A stretch of DNA of 64,000 nt, from positions 252,296 through 316,295 of the forward strand of contig JALJOM010000003.1 of assembly GCA_024304885.1 (NCBI GenBank). Reading direction: 5' to 3'. The notes under the pieces were generated by a model. The model was not told where the DNA came from. It saw only the letters and a list, made by a program, of their open reading frames with translations, and did no database searches. The position numbers were made by a program, and so were the translations under genes. The stretch comes from Beijerinckiaceae bacterium (lineage in GTDB: Bacteria; Pseudomonadota; Alphaproteobacteria; Rhizobiales; Beijerinckiaceae). Positions 49,385 to 58,177 of the stretch are shown piece by piece (position 1 is the stretch's first letter; every line of letters starts with the position of its first letter).

Positions 49385-50857
49385 TCAGCCCGATCCAACG
49401 AGTGCGGGTGCATCCGCTGCAGCGTCGCGGGTGACCGCCCCGCCGAACGCAGTTCCGATCAGGATGATGCAAGGGCCGGTCGGCGCCTCGGCTTCGACCT
49501 TGCCTGCGACCGTCGCGATGGTGCCGGAAATCGTCCGCTCGTCGGGCCAGGTCGCGCGCTCGACGACGACGACCGGGGTCGCAGGATCGATCCCCTCCGC
49601 GAGAAGCCGCTCGGCGAGCGCGGCGCAGGTGCGCGCGCCCATGTAGACGACGCTCGAGGCTCGCGCGTCGCAGAGCGAGCGCCAGTCGAGATCGTCGGGC
49701 AATCGCCCGTCGTGGGCATGAGCCGTGACGAATTGCACGCGCCTCGCCTTGTCGCGCTCGGTCAGCGAGAGGCGTAGCGAGGCCGCAGCACCGAGCGCCG
49801 CGGTCACGCCCGGCACCACCTCGTAAAAGAGCCCCGCGGCTTCGAGGCCGGCGATCTCCTCGTTGGCGCGACCGAAGATCATCGGATCGCCGCCCTTGAG
49901 GCGCACCACGCGCTTGCCCTCCTGCGCCCGCTCGATCATGAGCGAGACGATATGGCCCTGCCGGCAGGACGGCCGGTAGCCGCGCTTGCCGACCGAGATT
50001 TTCTCGGCTTCGCGGCGGGCCATCTCGACGATCGCCGGCGAGACGAGATCGTCGTAGAGGACGACATCGGCCGATTGCAGGACCCTCAGCGCCTTCAGCG
50101 TCAGAAGCTCCGGGTCGCCCGGACCCGCCCCGACGAGCGCGACCGAGCCTTTGGCATCCTCGGGCGCGGCTGCGGCCCGCGCCAGCAAGTGGTCGAGATC
50201 GCCCTCGTCCGGGCGCAGGTGGCGCGCATCGAGCGCCCGGGAAACGAAACGCTCCCAGAACGCACGGCGCGCCTTGGCGGGGAGCCGAAGCTCGGCGAGC
50301 TTCCGCCGCCACGTCCGCGCGGCCTCTGCCCAGAGCGCGAGCTCGCGCGGCAGCAGGGCTTCGAGACGCCCGCGCAGGGCCTGCGCCAGCATCGGGGCCG
50401 TGCCCTCGGTCGAGACGCCGACAACGAGCGGGGAACGATCGACGATCGCCCCGAAGTTGAAATCGGAACTTTCCGGACGATCGATCACGTTCACAGGAAC
50501 GCCCGCAGCCGCAGCGACATTCTTGAAGGCCGCGGCCTCGTCGCCGCTTTCGACATCGGCGACCGCGAGGACGGCGCCGGCGAGATCTTCCGCCGTCCAA
50601 GCGCGCTCGACGAGCCGCATCGTCGGGCAACGGAGCGCGAGGTCGCGCAGGCGCGGATCTGGCTTCGGACTGAAGATCTCGAGCCTAGCTCCGGCCGCAT
50701 GAAGGAGCTCGGCCTTCCACAGCGCGGCCGGCGAGCCGCCGCACAGGACGACCCGTTTCCCGGTCAGGGCGAAGAACAAAGGCAGGGTGGCGAGCCAGCG
50801 CATCGGCGGACGGCCGAGCTCGAGGAGGTCGGTGAGCGGCGAAGCAATCTCGTTCAT
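49385..50857 (-). CDS. cysG: Siroheme synthase (CysG-type multifunctional)
   Basis: The 490-residue protein joins two functions. Residues 1-230 form the precorrin-2 dehydrogenase/ferrochelatase domain (GKRVVLCGGSPAALWKAELL, where GGSPAALWK replaces the more common GGGxVAxRK). Residues 240-480 form the uroporphyrinogen-III C-methyltransferase (VALVGAGPGDPELLTLKALR, RLKGGDPMIFGRANEE, VVPGVTAALGAAA). Siroheme serves sulfite and nitrite reductases. ATG 50857 is used; a much longer frame upstream is a shadow. Possible weakening of the first NAD-binding motif is noted. Confidence 0.93.
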   Translation of the reverse strand: MNEIASPLTDLLELGRPPMRWLATLPLFFALTGKRVVLCGGSPAALWKAELLHAAGARLEIFSPKPDPRLRDLALRCPTMRLVERAWTAEDLAGAVLAVADVESGDEAAAFKNVAAAAGVPVNVIDRPESSDFNFGAIVDRSPLVVGVSTEGTAPMLAQALRGRLEALLPRELALWAEAARTWRRKLAELRLPAKARRAFWERFVSRALDARHLRPDEGDLDHLLARAAAAPEDAKGSVALVGAGPGDPELLTLKALRVLQSADVVLYDDLVSPAIVEMARREAEKISVGKRGYRPSCRQGHIVSLMIERAQEGKRVVRLKGGDPMIFGRANEEIAGLEAAGLFYEVVPGVTAALGAAASLRLSLTERDKARRVQFVTAHAHDGRLPDDLDWRSLCDARASSVVYMGARTCAALAERLLAEGIDPATPVVVVERATWPDERTISGTIATVAGKVEAEAPTGPCIILIGTAFGGAVTRDAAADAPALVGSG

Positions 50858-51001
50858 GGAGCTTGCGATATTAGCGCGGCCGCGGGATGAAAACCAATGG
50901 CAATGCGCGGCCGAGCGGCAGTAGTGTCGCCATGCGTCGGCTCGGCGCGACCTCGACACTTCGAGACGACCGGGAAAGATCGGCGTGGCGCGGAGATATT
51001 C

Positions 51002-51226
51002 ATGGCAGAGAGCATCGACAACCTCGTTCTCGAGCATTTGTGCCATATTCGCGGGTCCATGGACCGGTCGGAGCAACGCCTCGACGACCTGACGCTTCGG
51101 GTCGGGCGGATCGAGACGAACATCGCGCGAATCCATGTCGCCTCGGCCGAGCATTCGGGGTGCTTCGATCGGCTCGAGGCGCGCGTCGCACGGATCGAGA
51201 AGCGCCTCGACCTCGCCGATGCATAA
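51002..51226 (+). CDS. Small coiled-coil hypothetical protein
   Basis: A 74-residue protein, nearly all heptad-patterned (SIDNLVLEHLCHIRGSMDRS, then DLTLRVGRIETNIARIH and RLEARVARIEKRLDL). It resembles the small coiled-coil proteins common in alphaproteobacteria near addiction modules and regulators, but none is nearby. Function is unknown. It is the first gene rightwards from cysG and may be cotranscribed with the binding-protein gene. Confidence 0.65.
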   Translation: MAESIDNLVLEHLCHIRGSMDRSEQRLDDLTLRVGRIETNIARIHVASAEHSGCFDRLEARVARIEKRLDLADA

Positions 51227-51259
51227 GCGGTCGCGTCCCTGCCGAGTACCTTGAGCGCC

Positions 51260-52102
51260 ATGCGACGGATTTCGAGATGCACGTCTGCAGCTTTCGTCGT
51301 CCTTGCGGCGCTCGGATGCCTGCCGGCACCGGCCGCGGACGGCTTCGTCCCGAGCTTCCGGGATCCTCACCACAAGATCGAGAAGCCCGATCTTTCATCT
51401 CTGCGCAACCTGCGCTTCCTGACCGAGGACGATTTTCCGCCGTTCCATTTCGCTCTGCCGGACGGAACCTTGGCAGGCTTCGACATCGACCTCGCCCGCG
51501 CGATTTGCGAGGAGCTGAAGATCCCCTGCACGATCCAGGCGCGCCGCTTCGACACCTTGGTCGAGAGCCTCGATGCGGACAAAGGCGACGCGATGATGGG
51601 CTCGATCCGGATCGACGCGAGATCACGCGACGAGCTCGATTTCACCCTTCCCTACATGCTGACGCCCGCGCGGTTCGTCGTGCCCGCCACGACGCGCCTG
51701 ACCGAGGTGGCGCCCGAGTCGATGCCGGGAAAGAGGATCGGGGTCCTCGCCGCGAGCGCGCATGATGCGTATCTCGCGACGTTCTTCCCCGAGACGACGA
51801 GAAAGACCTACGAGTCGCAGGCCAGCCTGCGCGACGGGCTCGTGAGGCGCGAGATCGACGCCCTTTTCGGCGATGCCCTTTCGCTGAGCTTCTGGCTTCA
51901 GGCGCAGGATGGAGCGCAATGCTGCCGCTTCCTCGGCGGACCCTACATCGATCGCCGCTACTTCGGGGAAGGCGTGGCGATCGCCGTCAAGAAGGGCAAC
52001 GATTCCGTCCGCCAGGCGCTCGACTACGCGCTCGCTACGTTGGCAGCGCGCGGCACCACTACCGAGCTCTACCTGAAATATTTTCCGCTCTCGCCCTTTT
52101 GA
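51260..52102 (+). CDS. Periplasmic amino-acid-type substrate-binding protein (SBP_bac_3)
   Basis: The 280-residue protein has a signal peptide (AAFVVLAALGCLPAPAADG). The SBP family 3 fold is clear: LRFLTEDDFPPFHF, GTLAGFDIDLARAICEELKI, GDAMMGSIRIDARSRDELDF, KRIGVLAASAHDAYL and AIAVKKGNDSVRQALDYAL. It most resembles binding proteins for polar amino acids. The catalytic-looking GFDIDL block is complete. No transporter subunits follow, so it may serve a distant system or a sensor. ATG 51260 is preferred; TTG 51251 is in frame. Confidence 0.88.
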   Translation: MRRISRCTSAAFVVLAALGCLPAPAADGFVPSFRDPHHKIEKPDLSSLRNLRFLTEDDFPPFHFALPDGTLAGFDIDLARAICEELKIPCTIQARRFDTLVESLDADKGDAMMGSIRIDARSRDELDFTLPYMLTPARFVVPATTRLTEVAPESMPGKRIGVLAASAHDAYLATFFPETTRKTYESQASLRDGLVRREIDALFGDALSLSFWLQAQDGAQCCRFLGGPYIDRRYFGEGVAIAVKKGNDSVRQALDYALATLAARGTTTELYLKYFPLSPF

Positions 52103-52250
52103 GCGGCGCGTCCGGCCGGTCATGTTCGGCTAGATGTCGTCGTCGTTCCACAGGCGCATCGGCGTTCGTCCTCGCAGCGGCGCCGCCGGAGGCTTTGCAG
52201 AGCTGCCTCGCGGTTCCGATGAATCGGAACTCCGGCTCGGCACATCCACC

Positions 52251-52838
52251 TTACAGGTAGCGCTCGAGCTCGCGCGCGGCTTGCTTCGGCGGCTTCGCCA
52301 GGTTGACGGCGCTCACGAAGCGCCCCGTCTTGTCCACGAGATAGACGGCTGCGGTATGGTCCACCGTATAGTCGCCGTTCTCGCCCGGAACCTTCTTGAC
52401 ATAGACCTTGAAGGCCTTGGCGATCGCCTCGGTCCTCGCCTTGTCGCCGGTCAGGCCGATGATGCGCGGATCGAAGCTTTCGAGATAGGACTTCAAGAGG
52501 TCCGGCGTGTCGCGCTCCGGATCGACGCTGACGAAGAGCGCCGCGATCTTCTTGTCCGGCCCCATGGTCTTGAAGACCGTCGAGATATCGTACAAGGCCG
52601 TCGGGCAGAAATCGGGGCAATGAGTATAGCCGAAAAAGACGAGATAGGGCCGACCCGCGAGGTCCTTGTCGGTGACGGTCCGTCCGTCCTGCGCGGTCAT
52701 GGAAAAGGGGCCGCCGATCGACGGTGCGCCTCGCCGAACCGCATCGGGCAAGAGCCCGTAGGCGATCACCGCCAGGGCTGCCAGCCCGACCGCGAACCCC
52801 CACACGATCAAGGACAGTTGCCGTGAAGCTTTCGTCAT
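52251..52838 (-). CDS. SCO1/SenC family copper-handling protein
   Basis: The 195-residue protein is anchored by one helix (LSLIVWGFAVGLAALAVIAY). A thioredoxin-like SCO domain follows (GPFSMTAQDGRTVTDKDLAG, then LVFFGYTHCPDFCPTAL). The CPDFC cysteines and the histidine in VDHTAAVYL are the copper ligands. SCO proteins deliver copper to the Cu(A) site of cytochrome oxidase. No oxidase gene is in the window. A mild anomaly is its position facing the zinc-type ABC operon. Confidence 0.93.
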   Translation of the reverse strand: MTKASRQLSLIVWGFAVGLAALAVIAYGLLPDAVRRGAPSIGGPFSMTAQDGRTVTDKDLAGRPYLVFFGYTHCPDFCPTALYDISTVFKTMGPDKKIAALFVSVDPERDTPDLLKSYLESFDPRIIGLTGDKARTEAIAKAFKVYVKKVPGENGDYTVDHTAAVYLVDKTGRFVSAVNLAKPPKQAARELERYL

Positions 52839-52950
52839 GGTCGAGATCATACCCGTTGCCGCGACCAATTCCAGGAAAAGATAATTGATGATTTTTTATG
52901 TCGCAGCTCCAGTGCCCGTCCGTTCCTCGCTTGCCGCGGCGTGATTCAAC

Positions 52951-52958
52951 GTTATAAC
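52951..52958. promoter_or_regulatory. Zur-like GTTATAAC core upstream of the metal ABC operon
   Basis: An 8-bp perfect palindrome GTTATAAC resembles the centre of alphaproteobacterial Zur boxes. It is about 140 nt before the small membrane ORF and 310 nt before the ATPase gene, with a class A repeat between. Zinc control is an inference. Confidence 0.4.
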
Positions 52959-52965
52959 CTTGCTT

Positions 52966-53067
52966 CGAGAATTTCCAGCGAAGCGGAAACCGCTTCGCGT
53001 CGCGAAATTGCGACAATACAAGGGTGTAGAGCGGGTTTCCGATTCTGCCGGATCGGAACCGCTTTAG
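52966..53067 (-). repeat. Class A palindromic repeat
   Basis: CGAGAATTTCCAGCGAAGCG with GCGTCGCGAAATTGCGAC, then GTAGAGCGGGTTTCCGATTC and GGATCGGAACCGCTTTAG. It is in the leader of the metal ABC operon. Confidence 0.8.
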
Positions 53068-53096
53068 TTGCCGCTCTCCTTCGGAGTGACTGCTCG

Positions 53097-53252
53097 GTGC
53101 CGGTTCCCTCGGACCCTCTGGATTCCCGCTCCCTCGCGTCCCGAATCCTGCCCGCCGCGTCCTTGCTGCGGTTCTCGGCCGCGGCGCGACTCGCCGCGGC
53201 CCTCGTCGTGATCGCGGCCTTGTGGGCCGCCACCCTTTGGGCCTTGCGGTGA
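53097..53252 (+). CDS. Small membrane protein preceding the metal ABC operon
   Basis: A GTG-initiated 51-residue frame whose last third is one membrane helix (AARLAAALVVIAALWAATLW). It ends 10 nt before the ATPase gene. Small ORFs like this can be real operon leaders, but I have no family support, and codon choice alone is weak evidence. Confidence 0.35.
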   Translation: MPVPSDPLDSRSLASRILPAASLLRFSAAARLAAALVVIAALWAATLWALR

Positions 53253-53262
53253 CGAGCCTCCT

Positions 53263-54003
53263 ATGAGCGCCGCCATCAGCCTGCGCGACCTGACACTCGG
53301 CTACGACCGTCATCCCGCCGTGCACCATCTCGATGCCGAGATCGAATCCGGCACGCTCGTCGCGATCTGCGGTCCGAACGGCGCAGGCAAGTCCACCCTG
53401 CTCAAGGCGATCGCGGGTGCGATCGTGCCACTGTCCGGCTCGATCGTCCTGCCTCGGGCGAAGCCGCGCGAGATCGCCTATCTGCCGCAATCGGCCGAGA
53501 TCGACAGGACCTTCCCGATCGATGTCTTCGATGTCGTCGCCATGGGGCTCTTCCACACCTGCGGGCTCTTCGGCGGCGTGTCGCGAAGCGATCGGGCGCG
53601 GGTCGCGGCCGCGATCCATGCGGTCGGCCTCGACGGCTTCGAGCGGCGCCCGATCTCGACGCTTTCCGGCGGCCAGCTGCAGCGCATGCTCTTCTCGCGG
53701 CTTCTCGTCCAGGACGCGTCGATCCTCCTCCTCGACGAGCCCTTCACCGCGATCGACTCGAAGACGACGGCGGATCTGCTCGACCTCGTGGCGCGCTGGC
53801 ACGCGGAGCACCGTACCGTCCTCGTCGTCTCGCACGACCTCGACCTCGTCCGGGCACATTTTCCGCAGACGATCCTCCTCGCGCGCGAGCCGATCGCCCG
53901 CGGCAAGACGGAGGCGGTCCTCACGGCGGAGAACCTCGCCGCGGCGCGCAAGATGATCGAGGCTTTCGACCGCCACGCCCATGCTTGCGCGAGGCCGGCA
54001 TGA
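53263..54003 (+). CDS. Metal (zinc-type) ABC transporter ATP-binding protein
   Basis: The 246-residue ATPase of a metal uptake system. Walker A is GPNGAGKST near residue 38, Q-loop YLPQSAEIDRTFPIDVFDVV, signature LSGGQLQRMLFSRLL, Walker B LLLDEPFTAID and switch His SHDLDLV. The YLPQ...FPIDV pattern and the downstream permease and binding protein fit the ZnuC/AztA group. The C-terminal tail (DRHAHACARPA) has a short His/Cys run. It is first in the three-gene operon. Confidence 0.92.
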   Translation: MSAAISLRDLTLGYDRHPAVHHLDAEIESGTLVAICGPNGAGKSTLLKAIAGAIVPLSGSIVLPRAKPREIAYLPQSAEIDRTFPIDVFDVVAMGLFHTCGLFGGVSRSDRARVAAAIHAVGLDGFERRPISTLSGGQLQRMLFSRLLVQDASILLLDEPFTAIDSKTTADLLDLVARWHAEHRTVLVVSHDLDLVRAHFPQTILLAREPIARGKTEAVLTAENLAAARKMIEAFDRHAHACARPA

Positions 54004-54045
54004 GCGCGCCTCGCCGCCGTCCCCGCGCTGCCGCCGAGGTCCGGG

Positions 54046-54915
54046 ATGCTCTATGATCTTTTCGTCGCGCCCTTCGTCGAGTTCGAGTTCATGCGGCGCG
54101 CGCTCGTCGGCTCCTGCGCCCTGGCGCTTTCCGGCCCGCCGCTCGGCCTCTTCCTCGTCCTGCGGCGCATGTCGCTCACGGGGGATGCGGTCGCCCATGC
54201 GATCCTGCCCGGCGCCGCGATCGGCTATCTCCTCTCCGGCCTGTCGCTTTGGGCCATGACGATCGGCGGTCTCGTGGCCGGCCTCCTCGTCGCGATCGGC
54301 TCCGGCGTGGCGGCACGCGCGACGATTCTCCGCGAGGACGCGACGCTCGCCGCCTTCTACCTCGTCTCGCTCGCCCTCGGCGTCACGCTCGTCTCCTCGC
54401 GCGGCTCGAATATCGACCTCCTGCATGTCCTCTTCGGCAGCGTGCTCGCCCTCGACGACGCAACGCTCGTGTTCCTCGTCGGCGTGGCGAGCGTGACCCT
54501 CGCGGCCTTCGCGCTCCTCTACCGGGCCCTCGTGATCGAGACCGTCGATCCGTCGTTTCTGGCGTCGGTGAGCCGCGCAGGGGGGCTGACGCAGAGCCTC
54601 TTCCTCGCGCTCGTGGTCTTGCACCTCGTCGCCGGATTTCACGCGCTCGGTACCTTGCTGGCGGTCGGCATGATGATGCTGCCCGCCGCCTCGGCGCGGC
54701 TCGTCTCGACCAACATGACGGCGATGATCGGCATCGCCGCCGCGCTCGGCCTGCTCGCGAGCTATGCCGGCCTCGTCCTGTCCTTCCAATCGGCGCTGCC
54801 GTCCGGCCCGCTGATCATTCTGGTGGCGGGCCTGCTTTATCTTCTGGCCCTGGTCTTCGGACCGGCCGGCGGGCTCGTCCGGCTCCTGAAGCCGAGGCAC
54901 CATCTCGAGGCGTGA
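54046..54915 (+). CDS. Metal (zinc/manganese-type) ABC transporter permease
   Basis: The 289-residue inner-membrane permease of the ABC-3 family has about eight helices. Typical blocks are FEFMRRALVGSCALALSGPP, LRRMSLTGDAVAHAILPGAA and a C-terminal FHALGTLLAVGMMMLPAASA. It sits between the ATPase (42 nt earlier) and the binding protein (3 nt later). Metal specificity cannot be read from this subunit. Confidence 0.92.
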   Translation: MLYDLFVAPFVEFEFMRRALVGSCALALSGPPLGLFLVLRRMSLTGDAVAHAILPGAAIGYLLSGLSLWAMTIGGLVAGLLVAIGSGVAARATILREDATLAAFYLVSLALGVTLVSSRGSNIDLLHVLFGSVLALDDATLVFLVGVASVTLAAFALLYRALVIETVDPSFLASVSRAGGLTQSLFLALVVLHLVAGFHALGTLLAVGMMMLPAASARLVSTNMTAMIGIAAALGLLASYAGLVLSFQSALPSGPLIILVAGLLYLLALVFGPAGGLVRLLKPRHHLEA

Positions 54916-54918
54916 CCG

Positions 54919-55827
54919 ATGAAACCCGTGGGAGGCCCCATGCAGCGCGCTGGCTACGTTATATCCTTGCTACTCGGCTTGTGGGCGTGCCCCGCATGGG
55001 CCGAGCCGGCGTCGCGCCTGCCCGTCGTCGCGAGCTTCTCGATCCTGGCCGATCTCGCGCGCCATGTCGGCGGTGATCGAATAGAGGTCACCGCGCTGGT
55101 CGGTCCCGACGGCGATGCCCATGCCTATCAGCCGACGCCGGCCGACACCAAGGCGCTGCGCGACGCGAGGCTCGTCGTCGTGAACGGGCTCGGCTTCGAA
55201 GGCTGGATCGACCGGCTGGTGAAAACCTCGAGGACAAAGGCGCCGGTCGTCGTCGCGACGAAGGGTGTCGCCCCGCGCCAGGACGAGGAGGCGCATGGCG
55301 GCACGGATCCGCATGCCTGGCAGTCGATCGCCAATGTGAAAATCTATGTCGGGAATATTCGTGACGGGCTCGCCGCGGTCGATCCCGACGCGGCCGAGAT
55401 CTATCGCGCCAATGCGGAGGCCTATCTCGGCGAGCTCGCCGCGCTCGAAGCCGACGTCGCGGCGGCGGTCGCGACGATCCCGCCGGAGCGGCGCAAGATC
55501 ATCACGACCCATGATGCGTTCGGTTATTTCGGCGCCGCCTATGGCCTCGAGTTCATCGCGCCGGAGGGCGTCGCGACGGAAGCCGAGCCGAGCGCGCGAG
55601 ACGTGGCGCGGATCATCCGGCAGATCGAGGCAAAGAAAATTCCGGCGGTCTTCATGGAGAACATCACGAATCCGCGCACCATCCGCCGGATCGCGGCCGA
55701 AAGCGGGGCGCGGGTCGGCGGCACGTTGTTCTCCGACGCGCTGTCACCGCAAGACGGCCCGGCCGCCACCTATCTCGACATGATGCGCCACAACGCGAAA
55801 GAGCTCTCGAGCGCGCTCGCTCGATGA
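54919..55827 (+). CDS. Metal ABC transporter substrate-binding protein (ZnuA/AztC-like)
   Basis: The 302-residue periplasmic protein has a signal peptide (YVISLLLGLWACPAWA, cleavage after AWA near residue 28). Cluster A-I motifs are PVVASFSILADLARHVGG, the metal-site His in GDAHAYQPTPAD, GTDPHAWQ, TTHDAFGYFGA and the Asp in LFSDALSPQDG. Three His plus one Asp indicate Zn2+ or Mn2+. No His-rich loop is present apart from a short EEAHGGTD. This fits AztC-type binders in alphaproteobacteria. It completes the operon. Confidence 0.93.
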   Translation: MKPVGGPMQRAGYVISLLLGLWACPAWAEPASRLPVVASFSILADLARHVGGDRIEVTALVGPDGDAHAYQPTPADTKALRDARLVVVNGLGFEGWIDRLVKTSRTKAPVVVATKGVAPRQDEEAHGGTDPHAWQSIANVKIYVGNIRDGLAAVDPDAAEIYRANAEAYLGELAALEADVAAAVATIPPERRKIITTHDAFGYFGAAYGLEFIAPEGVATEAEPSARDVARIIRQIEAKKIPAVFMENITNPRTIRRIAAESGARVGGTLFSDALSPQDGPAATYLDMMRHNAKELSSALAR

Positions 55828-55840
55828 GTGCCGGGGACGC

Positions 55841-56209
55841 TCAGAACGGAGGGTCGTCGGAGAAGAACGAATCGGAGCCCATCGTATTACGCGAGCGCCG
55901 CTGCGGAACGATGATCGGCGTCGCGCCATGCCCGTAGCCGTAGGGGTAGACGAACCGCGTCTCGCCGGGCTGTGGCACCACATTGGTCGGAGAGTGCGGC
56001 TGGTTAGGGCTCCGAACATGGCCGTATGCCGAGCTGCTTGCCGGCGACTGAGACGGCACCCCGGGATTATAGGACGGCACCCCGGGATTGTAGGACGGCA
56101 CGCCGGGCCCCTGGGAAGGTCCGCCGAACTGCGCGGCGGCGGGCGCTGCAGCGCTAAGGACCACGGCACCCAGGACGGCGAGCCTCGCAGCAACAGTCTT
56201 GCGCAGCAT
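55841..56209 (-). CDS. Small secreted protein with GVPSYNP repeats
   Basis: A 122-residue product with a signal peptide (LAVLGAVVLSAAAPAAAQF). It has GVPSYNP twice in a row followed by GVPSQSP, then the tail FVYPYGYGHGATPIIVPQ. It shares the start, the repeat and the YPYGYG...P.IVPQ end with the next gene, so the two are tandem paralogues. It is Pro/Tyr/Gly-rich, with no enzyme motif, and probably periplasmic or surface-located. Confidence 0.65.
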   Translation of the reverse strand: MLRKTVAARLAVLGAVVLSAAAPAAAQFGGPSQGPGVPSYNPGVPSYNPGVPSQSPASSSAYGHVRSPNQPHSPTNVVPQPGETRFVYPYGYGHGATPIIVPQRRSRNTMGSDSFFSDDPPF

Positions 56210-56265
56210 GCCCTTCTCTCCTGTCGGCTCTCACGCCAGCAAAGTAGCCTAATGCCTCGTGGCTG

Positions 56266-56345
56266 GCCAGCTCGAGCAAATTCCGTCGAAGTGGACCCCG
56301 AAGCGGCTTCGCGTCGCGAGATCGGGACAAAACCCGCTCCGGACG
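56266..56345 (+). repeat. Class A repeat, partial
   Basis: CTCGAGCAAATTCCGTCGAA, GGACCCCGAAGCGGCTTCGCG and GAGATCGGGACAAAACCC form one arm. It separates the two paralogous secreted-protein genes. Confidence 0.6.
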
Positions 56346-56361
56346 TTCGGATGTGGCGCTT

Positions 56362-56763
56362 TCAGAAGAACGGATCCCCGAGATCGCCGTAGAAGGGATT
56401 CTCCATAGTGCCGCGTCGTCGCTGAGGGAAGACGGCCTGCGGTACGACGATGACCGGGCTCGCACCAAAGCCGTAGCCGTAGGGATAGACGACCTGCGGA
56501 TAGGCATATTGCGGATAGACGTATTGCGGAGCCGCGAAGGTCCGACGATGCGGGTGGTGGAAACGCTGCGCATGGCCCTGTCGGAAGCCCGTGCTCGGCA
56601 CCTGGCCCGGAACCCCGGGATTATAGGAAGGCACCCCCGGGCTGAAGGAGGGCCCGGCAGGCCCGGCGTGGGGACGGCCGAATTGCGCCGAAGCCGGCGC
56701 CGTGGCGCCGAGGACGACGGCACCCAGCACGAATAGAATCGAAGCAACATTCTCGCGCCGCAT
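56362..56763 (-). CDS. Small secreted protein, paralogue of the preceding gene
   Basis: A 133-residue product with a signal peptide (ILFVLGAVVLGATAPASAQF), SFSPGVPSYNPGVPG, a His-rich segment (QGHAQRFHHPHRRT), QYVYPQYAYPQVVYPYGYG and a PVIVVPQ end. The start at 56763 aligns with MLRKT of the paralogue and has GGAG at -7; 56775 is also possible. The pair likely arose by tandem duplication, with a class A repeat between the copies. Confidence 0.65.
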   Translation of the reverse strand: MRRENVASILFVLGAVVLGATAPASAQFGRPHAGPAGPSFSPGVPSYNPGVPGQVPSTGFRQGHAQRFHHPHRRTFAAPQYVYPQYAYPQVVYPYGYGFGASPVIVVPQAVFPQRRRGTMENPFYGDLGDPFF

Positions 56764-57382
56764 AGGTTTCTCCATGGCCGGCCCTTCGCCCTCGATATAG
56801 GCCCGAGCCGGCGGATTGCCATTGTGCGGCGCCACATGGCGCGGGCTCGTTCGTGGGAGCGCGGCCTGCGTGAGCAAGCTGATCCATGAGCACCCGCCGC
56901 CGACAGGCGGGCGCAAGGGCTCGCGGTTCCACGATCATTCGCAGGCCTTTCTGTCGTTCTGCGCTTCGCCTGGAGGTGCGGCTGTCGACCCTCTTACCCG
57001 ACCTTTTCGGCGCGAGAACCTTTCGCTGCGCGGAGATGCGTCATTCCCGGGCGCTTGTAGCCTCCGACCTGGCTTGCGCGCGACGAATCCGGACAGCGCA
57101 TGTGCAAGGCCAGACGGTCGCGAAGCGTTTCCCATCACGGCGACAGCACCGATTCCGGCGGTGCGGGCGAAGCAAGCGTCCTTGACAGGGACGATCTGCT
57201 CGCCACATTTGCGGCGTCACAGCGCTCGCGGCCCGGGTTTGCGGCCCGTTGGTCTCCGAACCCGAGTGCCGCCGCTTCCTTGCTCGCCTGCGGATGAATG
57301 GCGAGCTTCGAGTTCCGAGGTGGATGCCGCACGCAACCCCGGCAAAATTCTCGAGCCTCGGAGTGGTGCGGAGAAGCGCCGC
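56764..57382. other. Intergenic stretch without a supportable gene
   Basis: A long plus-strand frame runs through here into the racemase-family gene, but its residues are arginine- and proline-rich and match nothing. I see no repeat unit, RNA or clear promoter. Confidence 0.4.
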
Positions 57383-58171
57383 ATGGCCGACCCCACACGT
57401 CCCGCCAGAATCTGGTATCAGAGCTTCGTGCACCCTACGGAGCAGGCCCCCTATATCGAGCGGCTGCAAGCTCTGCTGGATGCCTGTTCGTCTCCCGGCA
57501 TGAAGTTCGAGGTGCACGGGCTCGACCCGCCGGACCATCTGTTCCATCCTCTGACCGAGTTCCGTTGCGCGGCGCAGACGATCCGCAATGCGCTTCAGGC
57601 CGAGCGCGCCGGCTACGACGTATTCGTCATCGGCCATTTCCAGGAACCGGGACTGCTGGAAATCCGCGGCTCGCTCGACATTCCCGTGGTGGGGCTCGGC
57701 GAGGCGAATTTTCTCGCCGGCATGAGCATGGGGCGTAGGCTCGGCCTCGTGACGATCGATCCCATCTTCATCGATTGGCACGAGCGCCAGATCGGATCTC
57801 ATGGCTTCCGCGAGCGTGTTGCCGGCGTGCGGGCAATCCATGTGGATTTGCCGGGTTTCATGCAGGCCTTCACCGACGAGGCCGCCTACGCTCGGGTTCG
57901 CACGGATTTCGTGGACCAGGTTCGACCGCTGGTCGCCGAGGGCGCCGAGGTCATCCTACCCGCAGGCGGGCTGCCCATGTTGCTCTTTGCCCGTGAATGC
58001 CCCTTCGTGATCGACGCCGCGTTGGTGCTCAATGGCATCGTCGTCGTGGCGAAAGCGGCAGAAATGGCGCTCTCCCTCCACAGGCTGACAGGTTCGGTCG
58101 TGAGCCGGCGCGGCACCTATGCCAAGGCCGCGGCCGCATGCGTGGAGGAATATCTCGGCCGCTTGTGGTGA
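57383..58171 (+). CDS. Aspartate/glutamate/hydantoin racemase-family protein
   Basis: The 262-residue protein belongs to the Asp/Glu racemase superfamily: ARIWYQSFVHPTEQAPYIER, then DVFVIGHFQEPGLLEIRGSL, VVGLGEANFLAGMSMGRRLG and AEVILPAGGLPMLLFARECP. The last Cys (FARECPFVIDAA) could be one catalytic Cys. The first conserved Cys position (VIGHFQEPG) has His instead, so a simple two-Cys racemase is doubtful, and a decarboxylase- or isomerase-like activity is possible. ATG 57383 begins the family domain. Confidence 0.75.
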   Translation: MADPTRPARIWYQSFVHPTEQAPYIERLQALLDACSSPGMKFEVHGLDPPDHLFHPLTEFRCAAQTIRNALQAERAGYDVFVIGHFQEPGLLEIRGSLDIPVVGLGEANFLAGMSMGRRLGLVTIDPIFIDWHERQIGSHGFRERVAGVRAIHVDLPGFMQAFTDEAAYARVRTDFVDQVRPLVAEGAEVILPAGGLPMLLFARECPFVIDAALVLNGIVVVAKAAEMALSLHRLTGSVVSRRGTYAKAAAACVEEYLGRLW

Positions 58172-58177
58172 GCGACG

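Noticed and set aside
52120-54903. A 927-codon minus-strand frame opposite the metal ABC operon
   Set aside because: The residues are Arg/Asp/Glu-rich antisense of clear ABC genes, with no motif of its own.
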